Part shown: piece after piece, positions 8,555 through 17,141 of the stretch | Layout: every line of letters starts with the position of its first letter | How positions within the stretch are numbered: position 1 is the stretch's first letter | Position numbers and translations under genes: made by a program | NCBI RefSeq assembly: GCF_023887685.1 | Contig: NZ_JAMWMR010000003.1 | Coordinates: forward strand, 124,001 to 188,000 | Length of the DNA stretch: 64,000 bases | Source of the DNA: Streptomyces macrolidinus | Lineage (GTDB): Bacteria; Actinomycetota; Actinomycetes; Streptomycetales; Streptomycetaceae | Direction: 5' to 3' | Notes under the pieces: model-generated | The model's database searches: none | Seen by the model: only the letters and a program-made list of their open reading frames with translations | What the model was told of the DNA's origin: nothing

Positions 8555-10657
8555 TCAGCTCTTGAGCTGCCGGTCGTCCAGCGCCGACCTGACGTCCGGC
8601 TGCGTCGGGATCGCCGAGAGCGTGCGGACGGCCATGGCCGCCCGGTGCGCGTCGGCCTTCGTGCACAGCGCGCGGGCCGCCTCGTTGAAGCGGACGACGG
8701 ACGGCGGGTCGGAGGGGCCCAGCAGATGGCGCTTCAGCTCGGCGCGCGCCTCGACGTAGGTGTCCTTCGCGGGGTCGCGCACCGACTCCAGCAGGGCCGG
8801 GATGCCGGAGGCGTCCGGAGTGAGCACGGCGCCCGCGCGGACCGTGGGGAAGGCCTCGCGGAAGTCCTGCTCCAGCAGGCCGCTGGTGTTGGTGACGGCG
8901 TAGGGCTTCTCGCTCGCCAGGTAGTCCGAGATGACGCTGGAGACGTCGCTGAGCAGCAGGTCGGCGGCGTTGAAGCAGGCGTAGACGTTCGGCCGGGCCC
9001 CGGTGACGATCTGGTGCTCCCACGCGGGGAACGAGGCCCAGTACGCACTCTCCCAGGCGGCGGTCGCGGCGGCCACGGCCTCGGCACGGCCGGGCTCCGG
9101 GGTCGTCTGGAGCAGCATCCGCTCCGTGTCGTCCGCGTTCGCCCGGAACGAGGACGTGGTGAGCCGCTCGAGTTCGGCGGTCGTGCGGGCCAGCTCCGCC
9201 GCGGCGGCGGGCGCGGGCCGTCCGTCGGTGCGCTCCGCGGCACGGGCGGCGTTCGCGGCGCGGATCATCTCCTGGATCCGGAGGTTCGCGGCGCCCGCCT
9301 GGGGCACGACCGAGCCGGTCAGCGGGTGCGGCTTGTACAGCAGCCGGACCAACGGATCGGCCAGCAGGGTACGGACGATGTTCTCGCCCGCCTCGATGAT
9401 CGAGGTGTTGCCCGGGTTGCCGTCCCAGCCCTCCCAGGTGGGGGCGTAGAGCACCGTGGTGTACGGGCCCGCGGGCGCGCCGGCGTACGGCGTGATGGCG
9501 TCGAGCTGCGGGCGCCCGATCTCCACGATGTCCTTGTCCTCGATGCCGACGTCCGCCAGGGCGTAGCGCTCACGCGCCGCGGGCCCGGCCACCCACACCT
9601 CGTCGTACGCCTTCGCGTACGGGTTGCAGCTCGACAGCTTGTCGCTCTCGCCGTGGTTGACGAACGCGTGCTTGATGGTGGGGATCCGCAGCACCTGCGA
9701 GGTCTTGCCCGAGTTCGAGGGGTGGATCAGCATCTTCAGCGTGGAGTGCTCGAGACGCATCAGATCGGCGACCTTGGGCAGGCACACGATCGGGATGTCG
9801 GTGGACGTGATGTGCTTCACCATGAAGCGCTCGCGCAGCACGATCAGCGGGCGGCCCTCCAGCTTCGCCAGCGGCTCCAGCCACATGTTCGCCTGGTAGG
9901 CGGAGGAGGTGCCGCCGGAGAAGTACATGCCGACCGTCGGCCGGTACTCCGTGAGCCACTCCTCGAACCACTCCAGCGCCTGCTCGCTCGTGACCGGCCG
10001 GCGGCCGGGCAGCAGCCGCAGCAGCAGCATGGCGACGGACACGACCGCGAGGGCGGCGGACAGGGCGATCCCCGCGACGGCCCACCAGGCCGAGCCGGTC
10101 ACCGCGGTGGCCAGCAGACCGGCCGTCGAGGGCAGGCTGAAGACCAGGAGCCGCTGCCCGGTGCGATGCGTCAGCAGCGCGGGGAGCGCGGGGCTCAGCC
10201 GCAGCGCGGAGGCGTCGATGTTCCGGGTGAGCACGGGCAGGGTGCGGGTGCGGCGCACGAGGATGGCGACCGCCCGGCATGCGAAGTGCAGGCCGTAGAA
10301 GACCAACAGGCCGCAGACGAAGGCCAGATACCTCGTCTCGTGGCTCTTGTCCTCGAGGCGGACCAGACCGATCACCAGCAACAGGTCCCGGACGACCTGA
10401 CGGACCGTCACGGTCGCGTGCAGTCTCCCGAATTTGGCGACCGTCTTCCGCTGCCAGCGGTGCAGGGCGATGTCCGCCGCCAGCCCGACGGCGGTGGCGG
10501 CCACCAGCAGCGGGACGCTGGGGAGGAAGGCGCCTACCGCCTGACCGGCGAACGACAGGACGATCACCGTGGGTAGCAGGAGACGTGCCGCGGCGGTACG
10601 CAACCGAGCGGGCAGGGGCGATGCTGACACTTCGCGGGCTCCAGGCAACTCAAACAT
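8555..10657 (-). CDS. Membrane CDP-glycerol glycerophosphotransferase-like protein
   Basis: A 700-residue protein. Residues 1-215 hold five or six hydrophobic segments in two blocks (about 27-65, 90-135, 175-215). Residues 225-690 are a GT-B-like CDP-glycerol transferase domain: NHGESDK at 334-340, the phosphate-binding LYAPTWEGW at 403-411, YKPHPLTG at 441-448, and DVSSVISDYLASEKP at 571-585. The two-His TagF pattern (NHG and KPHP) is present, so transfer of a glycerol- or ribitol-phosphate-like unit to a wall polymer is likely. An Ala-rich helical insertion sits at about 455-555. The N-terminal membrane part is not found in Bacillus TagF. It follows the NlpC/P60 gene on the same strand. Confidence 0.75.
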   Translation of the reverse strand: MFELPGAREVSASPLPARLRTAAARLLLPTVIVLSFAGQAVGAFLPSVPLLVAATAVGLAADIALHRWQRKTVAKFGRLHATVTVRQVVRDLLLVIGLVRLEDKSHETRYLAFVCGLLVFYGLHFACRAVAILVRRTRTLPVLTRNIDASALRLSPALPALLTHRTGQRLLVFSLPSTAGLLATAVTGSAWWAVAGIALSAALAVVSVAMLLLRLLPGRRPVTSEQALEWFEEWLTEYRPTVGMYFSGGTSSAYQANMWLEPLAKLEGRPLIVLRERFMVKHITSTDIPIVCLPKVADLMRLEHSTLKMLIHPSNSGKTSQVLRIPTIKHAFVNHGESDKLSSCNPYAKAYDEVWVAGPAARERYALADVGIEDKDIVEIGRPQLDAITPYAGAPAGPYTTVLYAPTWEGWDGNPGNTSIIEAGENIVRTLLADPLVRLLYKPHPLTGSVVPQAGAANLRIQEMIRAANAARAAERTDGRPAPAAAAELARTTAELERLTTSSFRANADDTERMLLQTTPEPGRAEAVAAATAAWESAYWASFPAWEHQIVTGARPNVYACFNAADLLLSDVSSVISDYLASEKPYAVTNTSGLLEQDFREAFPTVRAGAVLTPDASGIPALLESVRDPAKDTYVEARAELKRHLLGPSDPPSVVRFNEAARALCTKADAHRAAMAVRTLSAIPTQPDVRSALDDRQLKS

Positions 10658-10824
10658 CTCGGGTACGGCCGTGCTGACGGTCGCGGTCAGAAGCCGCGGG
10701 CCGAAGCCGGAGCGTACAGATGTTCTCTCATGATGCAGTGGTCGGACTTTACCTGGTTGCCGGTCGCTTGTTACCTGGCGGGTGGCCGCAGGTCACGCGC
10801 GCGGAGCGTATGTCGACGGGCCTG

Positions 10825-11982
10825 TCAGGCGCCGCCCGCGGGCGCGGCGGCGGAGTAGCCCGTGTCCGAGCCCTGCGAGGCCCCGTGAGGGAGCGGCGGC
10901 GGCGCGTAGGAGCGCAGGGGCCGGCCGCCGGGGTCCGGGCGTACGGCGCCGAGGACGGGGTTGGCCGCGATCGGGGAGACCTTGATACGGGTGCCGGGGC
11001 GGGGGGCCTGGACGACCATGCCGTCGCCCAGGTAGAGGGCGACATGGGTGGCCTCGGGGAAGTAGATGACGAGGTCGCCGGGGCGGAGCTGCCGCAGCGG
11101 GACGTGCGGCAGGCGGGCCCACTGCTCCTGGCTGGTGCGCGGGATGGCCCGGCCCGCGTGCACCCAGGCCTGCGAGGTCAGCCCCGAACAGTCGTACGAC
11201 CTCGGGCCCGCGCCGCCCCACTGGTACGGCTTGCCGATCTGATCGACGGCATAGCGCACGGCCCGGTCGCCGCGCTCGGTGGGGGGACGGGTGTCGCTGA
11301 GGGCGCCGGACGCCAGGAACCTCTTCTGCGCCGCGGCGACGCCGTCGCGTTCCAGCTCGGCCAGCTCGGCGCGCCGCCCGGCACTGAGCGAGGCGAGCAG
11401 CGCCTCCACGTCCTTCAGCCGCCGCTGGACGTCGTCCCGCTGCCGCTTCTGCCGCCCGGTGAGAGCGATCTGCTCGGCGAGGGCCCGGCGCGCCGTACGG
11501 GCCAGCGTGTCCGCGCGCCGCTCGGCGCCGGTCAGCCGGGCCACGCTCTCGGCCCGCTCACGCGCGAGCTGCTCGATGACCTGGCTCTGGTCGAGCGCGT
11601 GCTCCGGATCGGGGGAGAGCAGCAGGCGGACGTACGGGGACAGCTCCGTGCTGCCCTGGTACTGCTGCCGGGCCAGCCGCCCGACCGCGCTGCGGCTGCC
11701 GGCCAGGGCGCGCCGGGCCCGTACGAGCTGCCGGTCGAGCCGGGCGACCTCGGCGCGCTGCCGCTTCAGCTTCTCGGCGGTGCCGTTGTAGGCCTCGGTG
11801 GCCTGCTCCGCCTGCCGGTACAGGGTCTGGAGGTCCCGCAGCAACTGGGGGACCGAGCGGGTGTCCACCGGCTTCGCCGAGGCGCTGCTCGGGGCCGTGG
11901 CGGCGACGGCGGGGGCGGGGACGAGGACGGCCGAGGCGGTCACCGCCGCCGTGCAGACCAGGCGGAGCAGCACGTCCGACAT
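10825..11982 (-). CDS. Secreted NlpC/P60 peptidoglycan endopeptidase with coiled coil
   Basis: A 385-residue secreted cell-wall hydrolase. Signal peptide at 1-28 ending AVA; a long Arg/Glu/Ala coiled coil at about 45-215 with the LARQQYQGS motif seen in RipA/CwlO-type proteins; and a C-terminal NlpC/P60 domain from about 235. The catalytic Cys is Cys265 in YDCSGL, the His lies in ATHVALYLGDG, and the third polar position follows near VVQAPRPG. It would cleave D-Glu-DAP bonds in stem peptides. It is upstream of the CDP-glycerol transferase-like gene on the same strand with a 167-bp gap. GGAGGT lies just before the ATG. Confidence 0.88.
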   Translation of the reverse strand: MSDVLLRLVCTAAVTASAVLVPAPAVAATAPSSASAKPVDTRSVPQLLRDLQTLYRQAEQATEAYNGTAEKLKRQRAEVARLDRQLVRARRALAGSRSAVGRLARQQYQGSTELSPYVRLLLSPDPEHALDQSQVIEQLARERAESVARLTGAERRADTLARTARRALAEQIALTGRQKRQRDDVQRRLKDVEALLASLSAGRRAELAELERDGVAAAQKRFLASGALSDTRPPTERGDRAVRYAVDQIGKPYQWGGAGPRSYDCSGLTSQAWVHAGRAIPRTSQEQWARLPHVPLRQLRPGDLVIYFPEATHVALYLGDGMVVQAPRPGTRIKVSPIAANPVLGAVRPDPGGRPLRSYAPPPLPHGASQGSDTGYSAAAPAGGA

Positions 11983-12083
11983 ACATCACCTCCGTGCGGC
12001 GGGTGGTCCGTCCACCTCGCACCGGAATGATGAACGGACCGAGCCCCGACGCCTCGCCGAGTGGTCGGGTCGGCCCAAGGACC

Positions 12084-12395
12084 TCACTCGTCGGCGGAGT
12101 CCTGCGCGCCCCCCGGCGTGGCGCCTGGCGTCCGGCGCGGCTTGGACCACGGCCACCGCGGGCCGCCGCTGTCCCCCTCGGGGTCGTACTCGTACCGCCA
12201 GCCCAGATGGAGGCCGAGCCGCCTGCTCCGGCCCGCCTCGACGCGCCGGTAGACGAGGACGGTGGGCGGGCCGCCGGCCGCGTCGGGGACCGGGACGCGG
12301 TAGGTCTTCGGCGGGTGGCCGGTCGGGCCGACCAGGACCGGCAGCACCCGCCCGTCCAGGGGCCCGCCGACGAACGGGGTGTCTTCGCTCTTCAC
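12084..12395 (-). CDS. Small hypothetical protein coupled to TetR gene
   Basis: A 103-residue protein of unknown function. The GTG start at 12393-12395 overlaps the TetR stop as GTGA, which fixes the start and implies coupled translation. It opens [20 protein letters not shown], has two Pro/Gly-rich beta-like stretches and a [10 protein letters not shown] motif, and ends in a Pro/Gly/Asp tail. No signal or membrane segment is visible. The tight linkage suggests it acts with the regulator or was co-inherited. Confidence 0.7.
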   Translation of the reverse strand: MKSEDTPFVGGPLDGRVLPVLVGPTGHPPKTYRVPVPDAAGGPPTVLVYRRVEAGRSRRLGLHLGWRYEYDPEGDSGGPRWPWSKPRRTPGATPGGAQDSADE

Positions 12396-13156
12396 GGCAG
12401 CAGTGTCTCCCGCACCGGCTCGGCGGCGTCGGGGAGTGGCAGCCGGTCGTGCGCGCCGGGCACCGGCAGGACGCGCGCCAGCAGCGCGCCGAACGCCTCG
12501 CCGCTCTCCAGGCCCAGCGCGTCGCGGACCACCGCGGCGGTCTGCGGGTCGCGCCCGGCGGTGGCCACCAGACCGGCCGTGAACTGGTCCACGAGCCAGT
12601 CCCGCAGGTCGTCCACCGGCGGCTGCTTGTCCTCGTCGAGCCAGATCAGGGAGGCGGCCTCGACAGCGGTGATCCAGGTCCGCACGGTCATCCGCAGCCG
12701 CGGGCCCGGCTCCTCGACGCCGAGATGGCCGAGGATGTGCGCGGCGGCGGCCCGGCGCACCCCGTCCACGATGGCCGTGGTGCGGGACGTCTCGACCACG
12801 CTGCCGCCCCGCAGCAGCGCGCTGAAGCCGGCATCGTGCCGGGCGACGAAGGCGAGATAGCGGTCCAGGGCCCGGCTCAGCCGCCCGGCGAGCGGCCCGC
12901 GCGCGGGTTCGGCGAAGCACTGCCGCAGCTCGTCGGCGGCGGAGCGCAGCGCGGCCTCGTACAACTGCTGCTTGCCGCCCGGGAAGTAGCGGTACACCAG
13001 CGGTCGGGAGACCCCGGCCGTCTCGGCCACGTCGTCCAGCGAGACCTCCTCCGGGGCGCGGTGCGCGAAGAGGGACAGGGCGGTGTCGAGGAGCTGGCGG
13101 CGCCGCTCCTCGACACTGAGCCTGCGGTACGAGCGGGTGGGCGCCTCGGGGGTCAT
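12392..13156 (-). CDS. TetR family transcriptional regulator
   Basis: A 254-residue TetR-type repressor. The helix-turn-helix is at about 18-62 ([16 protein letters not shown], then [29 protein letters not shown]). The C-terminal ligand-binding domain is all-helical with several Trp residues. The gene lies between the coupled small gene and a 166-bp palindromic element that starts 53 bp upstream of its ATG, so the promoter may touch that element. A candidate TetR-like palindrome lies in the nearby diiron-oxygenase divergent promoter, making those genes possible targets. Confidence 0.88.
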   Translation of the reverse strand: MTPEAPTRSYRRLSVEERRRQLLDTALSLFAHRAPEEVSLDDVAETAGVSRPLVYRYFPGGKQQLYEAALRSAADELRQCFAEPARGPLAGRLSRALDRYLAFVARHDAGFSALLRGGSVVETSRTTAIVDGVRRAAAAHILGHLGVEEPGPRLRMTVRTWITAVEAASLIWLDEDKQPPVDDLRDWLVDQFTAGLVATAGRDPQTAAVVRDALGLESGEAFGALLARVLPVPGAHDRLPLPDAAEPVRETLLP

Positions 13157-13209
13157 GCTCCGCAGCGTAATCGCGCCGCCGCGGACACGGGCACCCGGCG
13201 CCGGGGCCC

Positions 13210-13375
13210 CTAGGGCCTTTCGTTTGGATCATGCCGGGCTCGCGGGGTCTGGCACCGTGCCTCGCCGCGTTGTCGTCGGTTGGCAGGGCTCCGCCCTGCC
13301 GCCCTCCTCCGCCTTGCGATCCACGGCACCAGACCCCGCTCCCTGATCCGGCCTGATCCAAACGAAAGGCCCTAG
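13210..13375. mobile_element. 166-bp MITE-like palindromic element
   Basis: Both ends carry the same 22-bp terminal inverted repeat, CTAGGGCCTTTCGTTTGGAT plus CA at the left and its exact complement at the right (13210-13231 and 13354-13375). A second inverted pair lies inside (GCGGGGTCTGG near 13242 and its complement near 13332). There is no coding sequence. Flanking CTAG may be a duplicated target but is itself palindromic, so it cannot be proved. It lies one base from the stop of the AurF-like gene and could serve as its terminator. Elements with this GGGCCTTTCGTTTGGATCA end are, as far as I recall, dispersed in Streptomyces genomes. Confidence 0.7.
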
Positions 13376-13376
13376 C

Positions 13377-14306
13377 TCACGCCAGCAACCCCGACGACTG
13401 CCACAGCCGGCGGCCGGCACCCCTGAGCACCCCTATGTCGTCCAGGAAGTCCGTCAGCTTCTTCGCGCCCGACTGCATGACCTCCCGGCGGTGGCCGCTC
13501 GCCTTCACCTGCGCCATGGCCTCCCGCTTGTCCAGGCCCACGTGCGCGTAGACCTCGGGGCTCACGAAGGCGACCGAGAAGACCCGGGCGAACTCGCCGG
13601 AGGTGATGCGCGTGAACTCCCGCGACCAGCGCGGCGCGGTCAGCATCTGGCGGCGCAACTCCTCGCGGGCGTACCGGACATGGCGGGACTCCTCGATCAC
13701 ATGGATCCGGGTGACCCCGCGGATCAGCGGCTGCACGCGCTCGTCGGGGAACGTCAACCGCTGCATCCAGTCCAGCACCTCCTCGCCGAGGAGCGTGGCC
13801 GTGAAGGAACCGGGCGTGGTCGAGATCGTCTTGAAGAGGCGGCCCAGGTGCTGATGGGTCCGGCTCACCGGGTACCAGGGCGTCCCGCCGTGCGCGATCA
13901 GCCGCGCGAACATCTTCGAGTGGCGGCACTCGTCCTCGATCTCGGTCAGCGCGTACCGCACGTGCGCGCTCGTCGCCGCCTTGTCGTACACGTGCCGGAC
14001 CAGCAGTTGCATCAGGATCAGCTCGAACCAGATGCCGAGCGAGGCGAGCGCCGCGGCCTCGTGCCGGGAGAGCAGGATGCGCTGTTCCTCGCTCATCCGC
14101 CGCCACAGCGGGGTGTCGTAGAGCGACACCAGCTCCGGCGGCCAGAACCACTTGCCGTCCTCGTACGGCGCCTCCCAGTCCAGCTCCTTGTCCGGGTCGA
14201 AGGAGTGCTTGGCGGAAGCGTCGAGCAGTCGCTCGGCCACCTGCTCCCGGTCCTTGAGCAGACCGAGCGCGTCGCGCAGCACATCGGCTTCCGTCACGGT
14301 CGTCAT
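13377..14306 (-). CDS. AurF-like diiron oxygenase
   Basis: A 309-residue ferritin-fold oxygenase. ATG at 14304-14306 is chosen because GGTGGGGA lies 6 bases upstream; a further in-frame start 12 codons upstream is less likely. Diiron ligands are visible: Glu95 (GIWFELI), Glu126-x-x-His129 (DECRH), Glu175/176 (GEEVLDW), His202 and Glu206-x-x-His209 (EESRHVRY). This matches the AurF (p-aminobenzoate N-oxygenase) layout, including the extra His. The substrate is unknown. It is divergently transcribed from another diiron protein, sharing a 133-bp promoter region. Confidence 0.85.
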   Translation of the reverse strand: MTTVTEADVLRDALGLLKDREQVAERLLDASAKHSFDPDKELDWEAPYEDGKWFWPPELVSLYDTPLWRRMSEEQRILLSRHEAAALASLGIWFELILMQLLVRHVYDKAATSAHVRYALTEIEDECRHSKMFARLIAHGGTPWYPVSRTHQHLGRLFKTISTTPGSFTATLLGEEVLDWMQRLTFPDERVQPLIRGVTRIHVIEESRHVRYAREELRRQMLTAPRWSREFTRITSGEFARVFSVAFVSPEVYAHVGLDKREAMAQVKASGHRREVMQSGAKKLTDFLDDIGVLRGAGRRLWQSSGLLA

Positions 14307-14362
14307 CGCTGTCCCCACCTTGTCGAACGGGACGCCGGTCACCGGCGGTCACCCGTTATGAG

Positions 14363-14375
14363 ACTGCCTGTCAGT
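14363..14375. promoter_or_regulatory. Candidate TetR-type operator
   Basis: ACTG-N5-CAGT (14363-14375) within GACTGCCTGTCAGTAA lies midway between the two divergent diiron oxygenase genes. Short ACTG/CAGT palindromes are common TetR-family targets and a TetR gene is 1.2 kb away. It is a motif-level suggestion only. Confidence 0.3.
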
Positions 14376-14439
14376 AAGCGCGTCAAGAGCCCCTGCGCGA
14401 CTTGTTGACGGGGCGTCTACCTCGTGTGAGCGTGGCTGT

Positions 14440-15546
14440 ATGCCGAGCTACGAGCTGTATGCCGATGACCCGGGAAGCCCCGGCTGGCAGGTGCCCGCGA
14501 CCGGTGCGGCACGGTTGAGCTGGGAGTACGACGACGGACGCGACCGACTGCTCGCCCTCTACCAGAAGGGCAAGGACAAGCAGTGGGACGGACAGAAGCG
14601 GATCGACTGGGACCTGGAGGTCGATCCGTACGACCCCCTCGGCACCCCGGACGAGTCGCTGGCCCTCCACGACACCCCGTACTGGGCGAAGATGACCGAC
14701 CGCGACAAGGGCGAGCTGCGCCGCCACTTCGCCTCCTGGCAGTTCAGCCAGTTCCTGCACGGCGAGCAGGGCGCGATGGTGTGCGCGGCGCGGATCGTGG
14801 AGTCCGTCCCCGACCTGGACGCGAAGTTCTACTCCGCGACCCAGACCATGGACGAGGCGCGGCACGCGGAGATCTACGCCCGCTTCCTGCACGACAAGGT
14901 CGGGATGCTCTACCCGATCGACGACAACCTGAGCGCGCTCCTCGGCGACACCCTCCGCGACAGCCGCTGGGACATGCCCTACCTCGGGATGCAGGTGCTC
15001 ATCGAGGGCCTGGCGCTGGCGGCGTTCGGCATGATCCGCGACACCACGGACAAGCCGCTGCCGAAGCAGATCCTGGCGTACGTCATGCAGGACGAGGCCC
15101 GGCACGTGGCGTTCGGCCGCATGGCCCTGCGCGACCACTACCGGCAGCTCACGGACGCGGAACTGCGCGAACGCGAGGAGTTCGTGATCGAGGGCTGCTA
15201 TCTGATGCGGGACCGGCTGCGCGGGGAGGCGGTGCTGGAGAACTTCGGCATCCCCCGGGCGGAGGCCGAGGAGCTGTGCGAACGCTCGCCCTTCCTCCGG
15301 CTGTTCCGGCAGTTGCTGTTCAGCCGCATCGTCCCGTGCGTGAAGGACATCGGCCTGTGGGGCGAGCGCCTGCAGCGGGCGTACGTCGACATGGGCGTCT
15401 TCGAGTTGGGCGACTCGAACCTGGACCTGCTGATGGCCCAGGACGAGGAGCTGGCCGAGACGCTGGACGCGGAGCGCTTCGCCGCGGAGGAGAGGGCGCG
15501 CGTCGCGGAGGTGACCGAGGCGATCGAGGCCGGGGGAGCGGGCTGA
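14440..15546 (+). CDS. Ferritin-like diiron protein (ribonucleotide-reductase-like fold)
   Basis: A 368-residue all-helical protein with a complete carboxylate-bridged diiron site: Glu109 (HGEQGAM), Glu139-x-x-His142 (DEARHAEIY), Glu189 (IEGLALAAF) and Glu219-x-x-His222 (QDEARHVAF). The repeated DEARH motif and spacing match the R2/ferritin-like oxygenase superfamily. It lacks the Tyr/Trp radical pathway context of a true R2 and no R1 gene is near, so oxygenation or hydroxylation of a small molecule is more likely than ribonucleotide reduction. Divergent from the AurF-like gene; the two could act in one pathway. Confidence 0.85.
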   Translation: MPSYELYADDPGSPGWQVPATGAARLSWEYDDGRDRLLALYQKGKDKQWDGQKRIDWDLEVDPYDPLGTPDESLALHDTPYWAKMTDRDKGELRRHFASWQFSQFLHGEQGAMVCAARIVESVPDLDAKFYSATQTMDEARHAEIYARFLHDKVGMLYPIDDNLSALLGDTLRDSRWDMPYLGMQVLIEGLALAAFGMIRDTTDKPLPKQILAYVMQDEARHVAFGRMALRDHYRQLTDAELREREEFVIEGCYLMRDRLRGEAVLENFGIPRAEAEELCERSPFLRLFRQLLFSRIVPCVKDIGLWGERLQRAYVDMGVFELGDSNLDLLMAQDEELAETLDAERFAAEERARVAEVTEAIEAGGAG

Positions 15547-15566
15547 GGGCCGCAGGAGGCGCCGGC

Positions 15567-17141
15567 TCAGCGGGCGAACGCGCCGCCCCAGCAGGCGGGT
15601 TCGGAGCAGTGGCGCGGGTGCTGGGGTGAATTGAGCGGATGGGGCCGGGAGTTCAGGACCGCCTCCATCACTGCCCGCGCGATCGGCGCCGCGTTCCCGC
15701 CCCCGCTGATCTCGCCGCGCTCGCCCGCCGCGTCCTCCACCACCACCGCGACCGCCACCGCGGGCTGCGGCGCGTCGTCCGCCTGTGCCCAGGAGACGAA
15801 CCAGGCGTACGGCTTCCCGGAGTTGCCGACCCCGTGCTGGGCCGTGCCCGTCTTGCCGCCCACCGTGGCGCCGTCGATCGCCGCGTTGCGGCCCGTGCCC
15901 TCCTCCACCACGTTCCGCATCAGCTCCCGCAGCCGGGCCGCGGTCCCCGCGCTCATCGCCCGGTGCAGGGCGCGGGGTTCGGCCGTCGAGACCGTCCGGC
16001 CGCTCCGGGTCGTCGTCCGCTCCACGAGGTACGGCGCCATGATCGTGCCGTCGCCCGCCACCGCCGACGCGACCATCGCCATCTGCAGCGGTGTCGCCCG
16101 CGTGTCGAACTGCCCGATGGAGGACAGCGCGAGCTGGGACGCGTCCGGCTTCCGGGCGAAGGTGCTCGGCGCCACCGCGAACGGGATGCGCAGCGCCGGG
16201 TCGTCGAAGCCGAAGGCCGTCGCCGCGACCCTCATGTTCCGCAGCCCGATGTCCACGCCGAGCTTCGCGAACACCGTGTTGCACGACCAGGTGAAGGCAT
16301 AGCGCAAGGACGCGTCCGCGCAGCCGGAGGCCTCGTTCGTCAGCCGGGTCCGCGTGCCCGGCAGCAGATAGGGGTCCGCGGACGACGTCGCGTCGTCGGG
16401 ATCCGTCACCACCCCCGAGTCCAGCGCCGCCGCGGCCGTCACCACCTTGAACGTCGAACCGGGCGGATACGTCTCCCGGATCGCCCGGTTGAGCATCGGC
16501 CGCGCGGCGTCCGCGTTCAGCCGGGCCCAGGCCCGGGTCACGGACGCGCTCGTGCCGGACAGCTCCCCGGGGTCGTACGACGGCGCGGACACCAGCGCCA
16601 GGATCCGCCCCGTGGCAGGCTCGATCGCGGCGACTGCGCCCGTGCGCCCCGCCAGGCCCTGGTAGGCCGCCCGCTGCGCCGCCCCGTCGAGGGTGGTGAC
16701 GACAGCGCCGCCGGGACTGCGCCCCCGTACGGCGTCGTTCCACGCGGGCATGGGCGCGAGCTGCGGGGCGGTGCCCGCGAGCACGCCGTCCTGCGCCGCC
16801 TCCAGCAGCGTCGTCCCGTACACCTGCGAGGCGAAGCCGGTGACGGGCGCGTACAACGGGCCGTCGCGGTACGTGCGTTCGTAGCGCAGCAGCCCACCGG
16901 TGTCCCGGGAGCCGGTCACCGCCCGGCCGTCGACGAGGATGTCACCGCGCGGCTGGCCGTACCGGGCGATCATCGGGCGGCGGTTGGCGGGATTGTCCCC
17001 GTAGCGCGAGGACTCGACGATCTGCACCCGCGCCGCGTTCACCAGCAGGGCGATCAGCAGCAGGGCGTACAGGGCCGCCGCCCGGCGGATGGCGCGGGTC
17101 CCCTTGCGCCGGGCGAAGCCGAGGTCGCGGGGCAGGCTCAT
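15567..17141 (-). CDS. Penicillin-binding protein 2 family transpeptidase
   Basis: A 524-residue class B PBP. A short cytoplasmic N-terminus and one membrane helix (about 21-36) precede a small dimerisation domain and the transpeptidase domain. Catalytic motifs: Ser229-Thr-Phe-Lys232 (PPGSTFK), Ser286-Cys-Asn288 and Lys430-Thr-Gly432 (GGKTGTAQ). It would cross-link stem peptides in wall synthesis with the FtsW/RodA polymerase encoded immediately upstream; the ATG at 17139-17141 overlaps the upstream stop as ATGA. The length is close to PbpA-type proteins of Actinobacteria. Confidence 0.92.
   Translation of the reverse strand: MSLPRDLGFARRKGTRAIRRAAALYALLLIALLVNAARVQIVESSRYGDNPANRRPMIARYGQPRGDILVDGRAVTGSRDTGGLLRYERTYRDGPLYAPVTGFASQVYGTTLLEAAQDGVLAGTAPQLAPMPAWNDAVRGRSPGGAVVTTLDGAAQRAAYQGLAGRTGAVAAIEPATGRILALVSAPSYDPGELSGTSASVTRAWARLNADAARPMLNRAIRETYPPGSTFKVVTAAAALDSGVVTDPDDATSSADPYLLPGTRTRLTNEASGCADASLRYAFTWSCNTVFAKLGVDIGLRNMRVAATAFGFDDPALRIPFAVAPSTFARKPDASQLALSSIGQFDTRATPLQMAMVASAVAGDGTIMAPYLVERTTTRSGRTVSTAEPRALHRAMSAGTAARLRELMRNVVEEGTGRNAAIDGATVGGKTGTAQHGVGNSGKPYAWFVSWAQADDAPQPAVAVAVVVEDAAGERGEISGGGNAAPIARAVMEAVLNSRPHPLNSPQHPRHCSEPACWGGAFAR

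Noticed and set aside
8645..10576. 643-codon plus-strand frame opposite the CDP-glycerol transferase-like gene
   Set aside because: Low-complexity Gly/Arg/Gln translation; the minus strand carries all conserved motifs.
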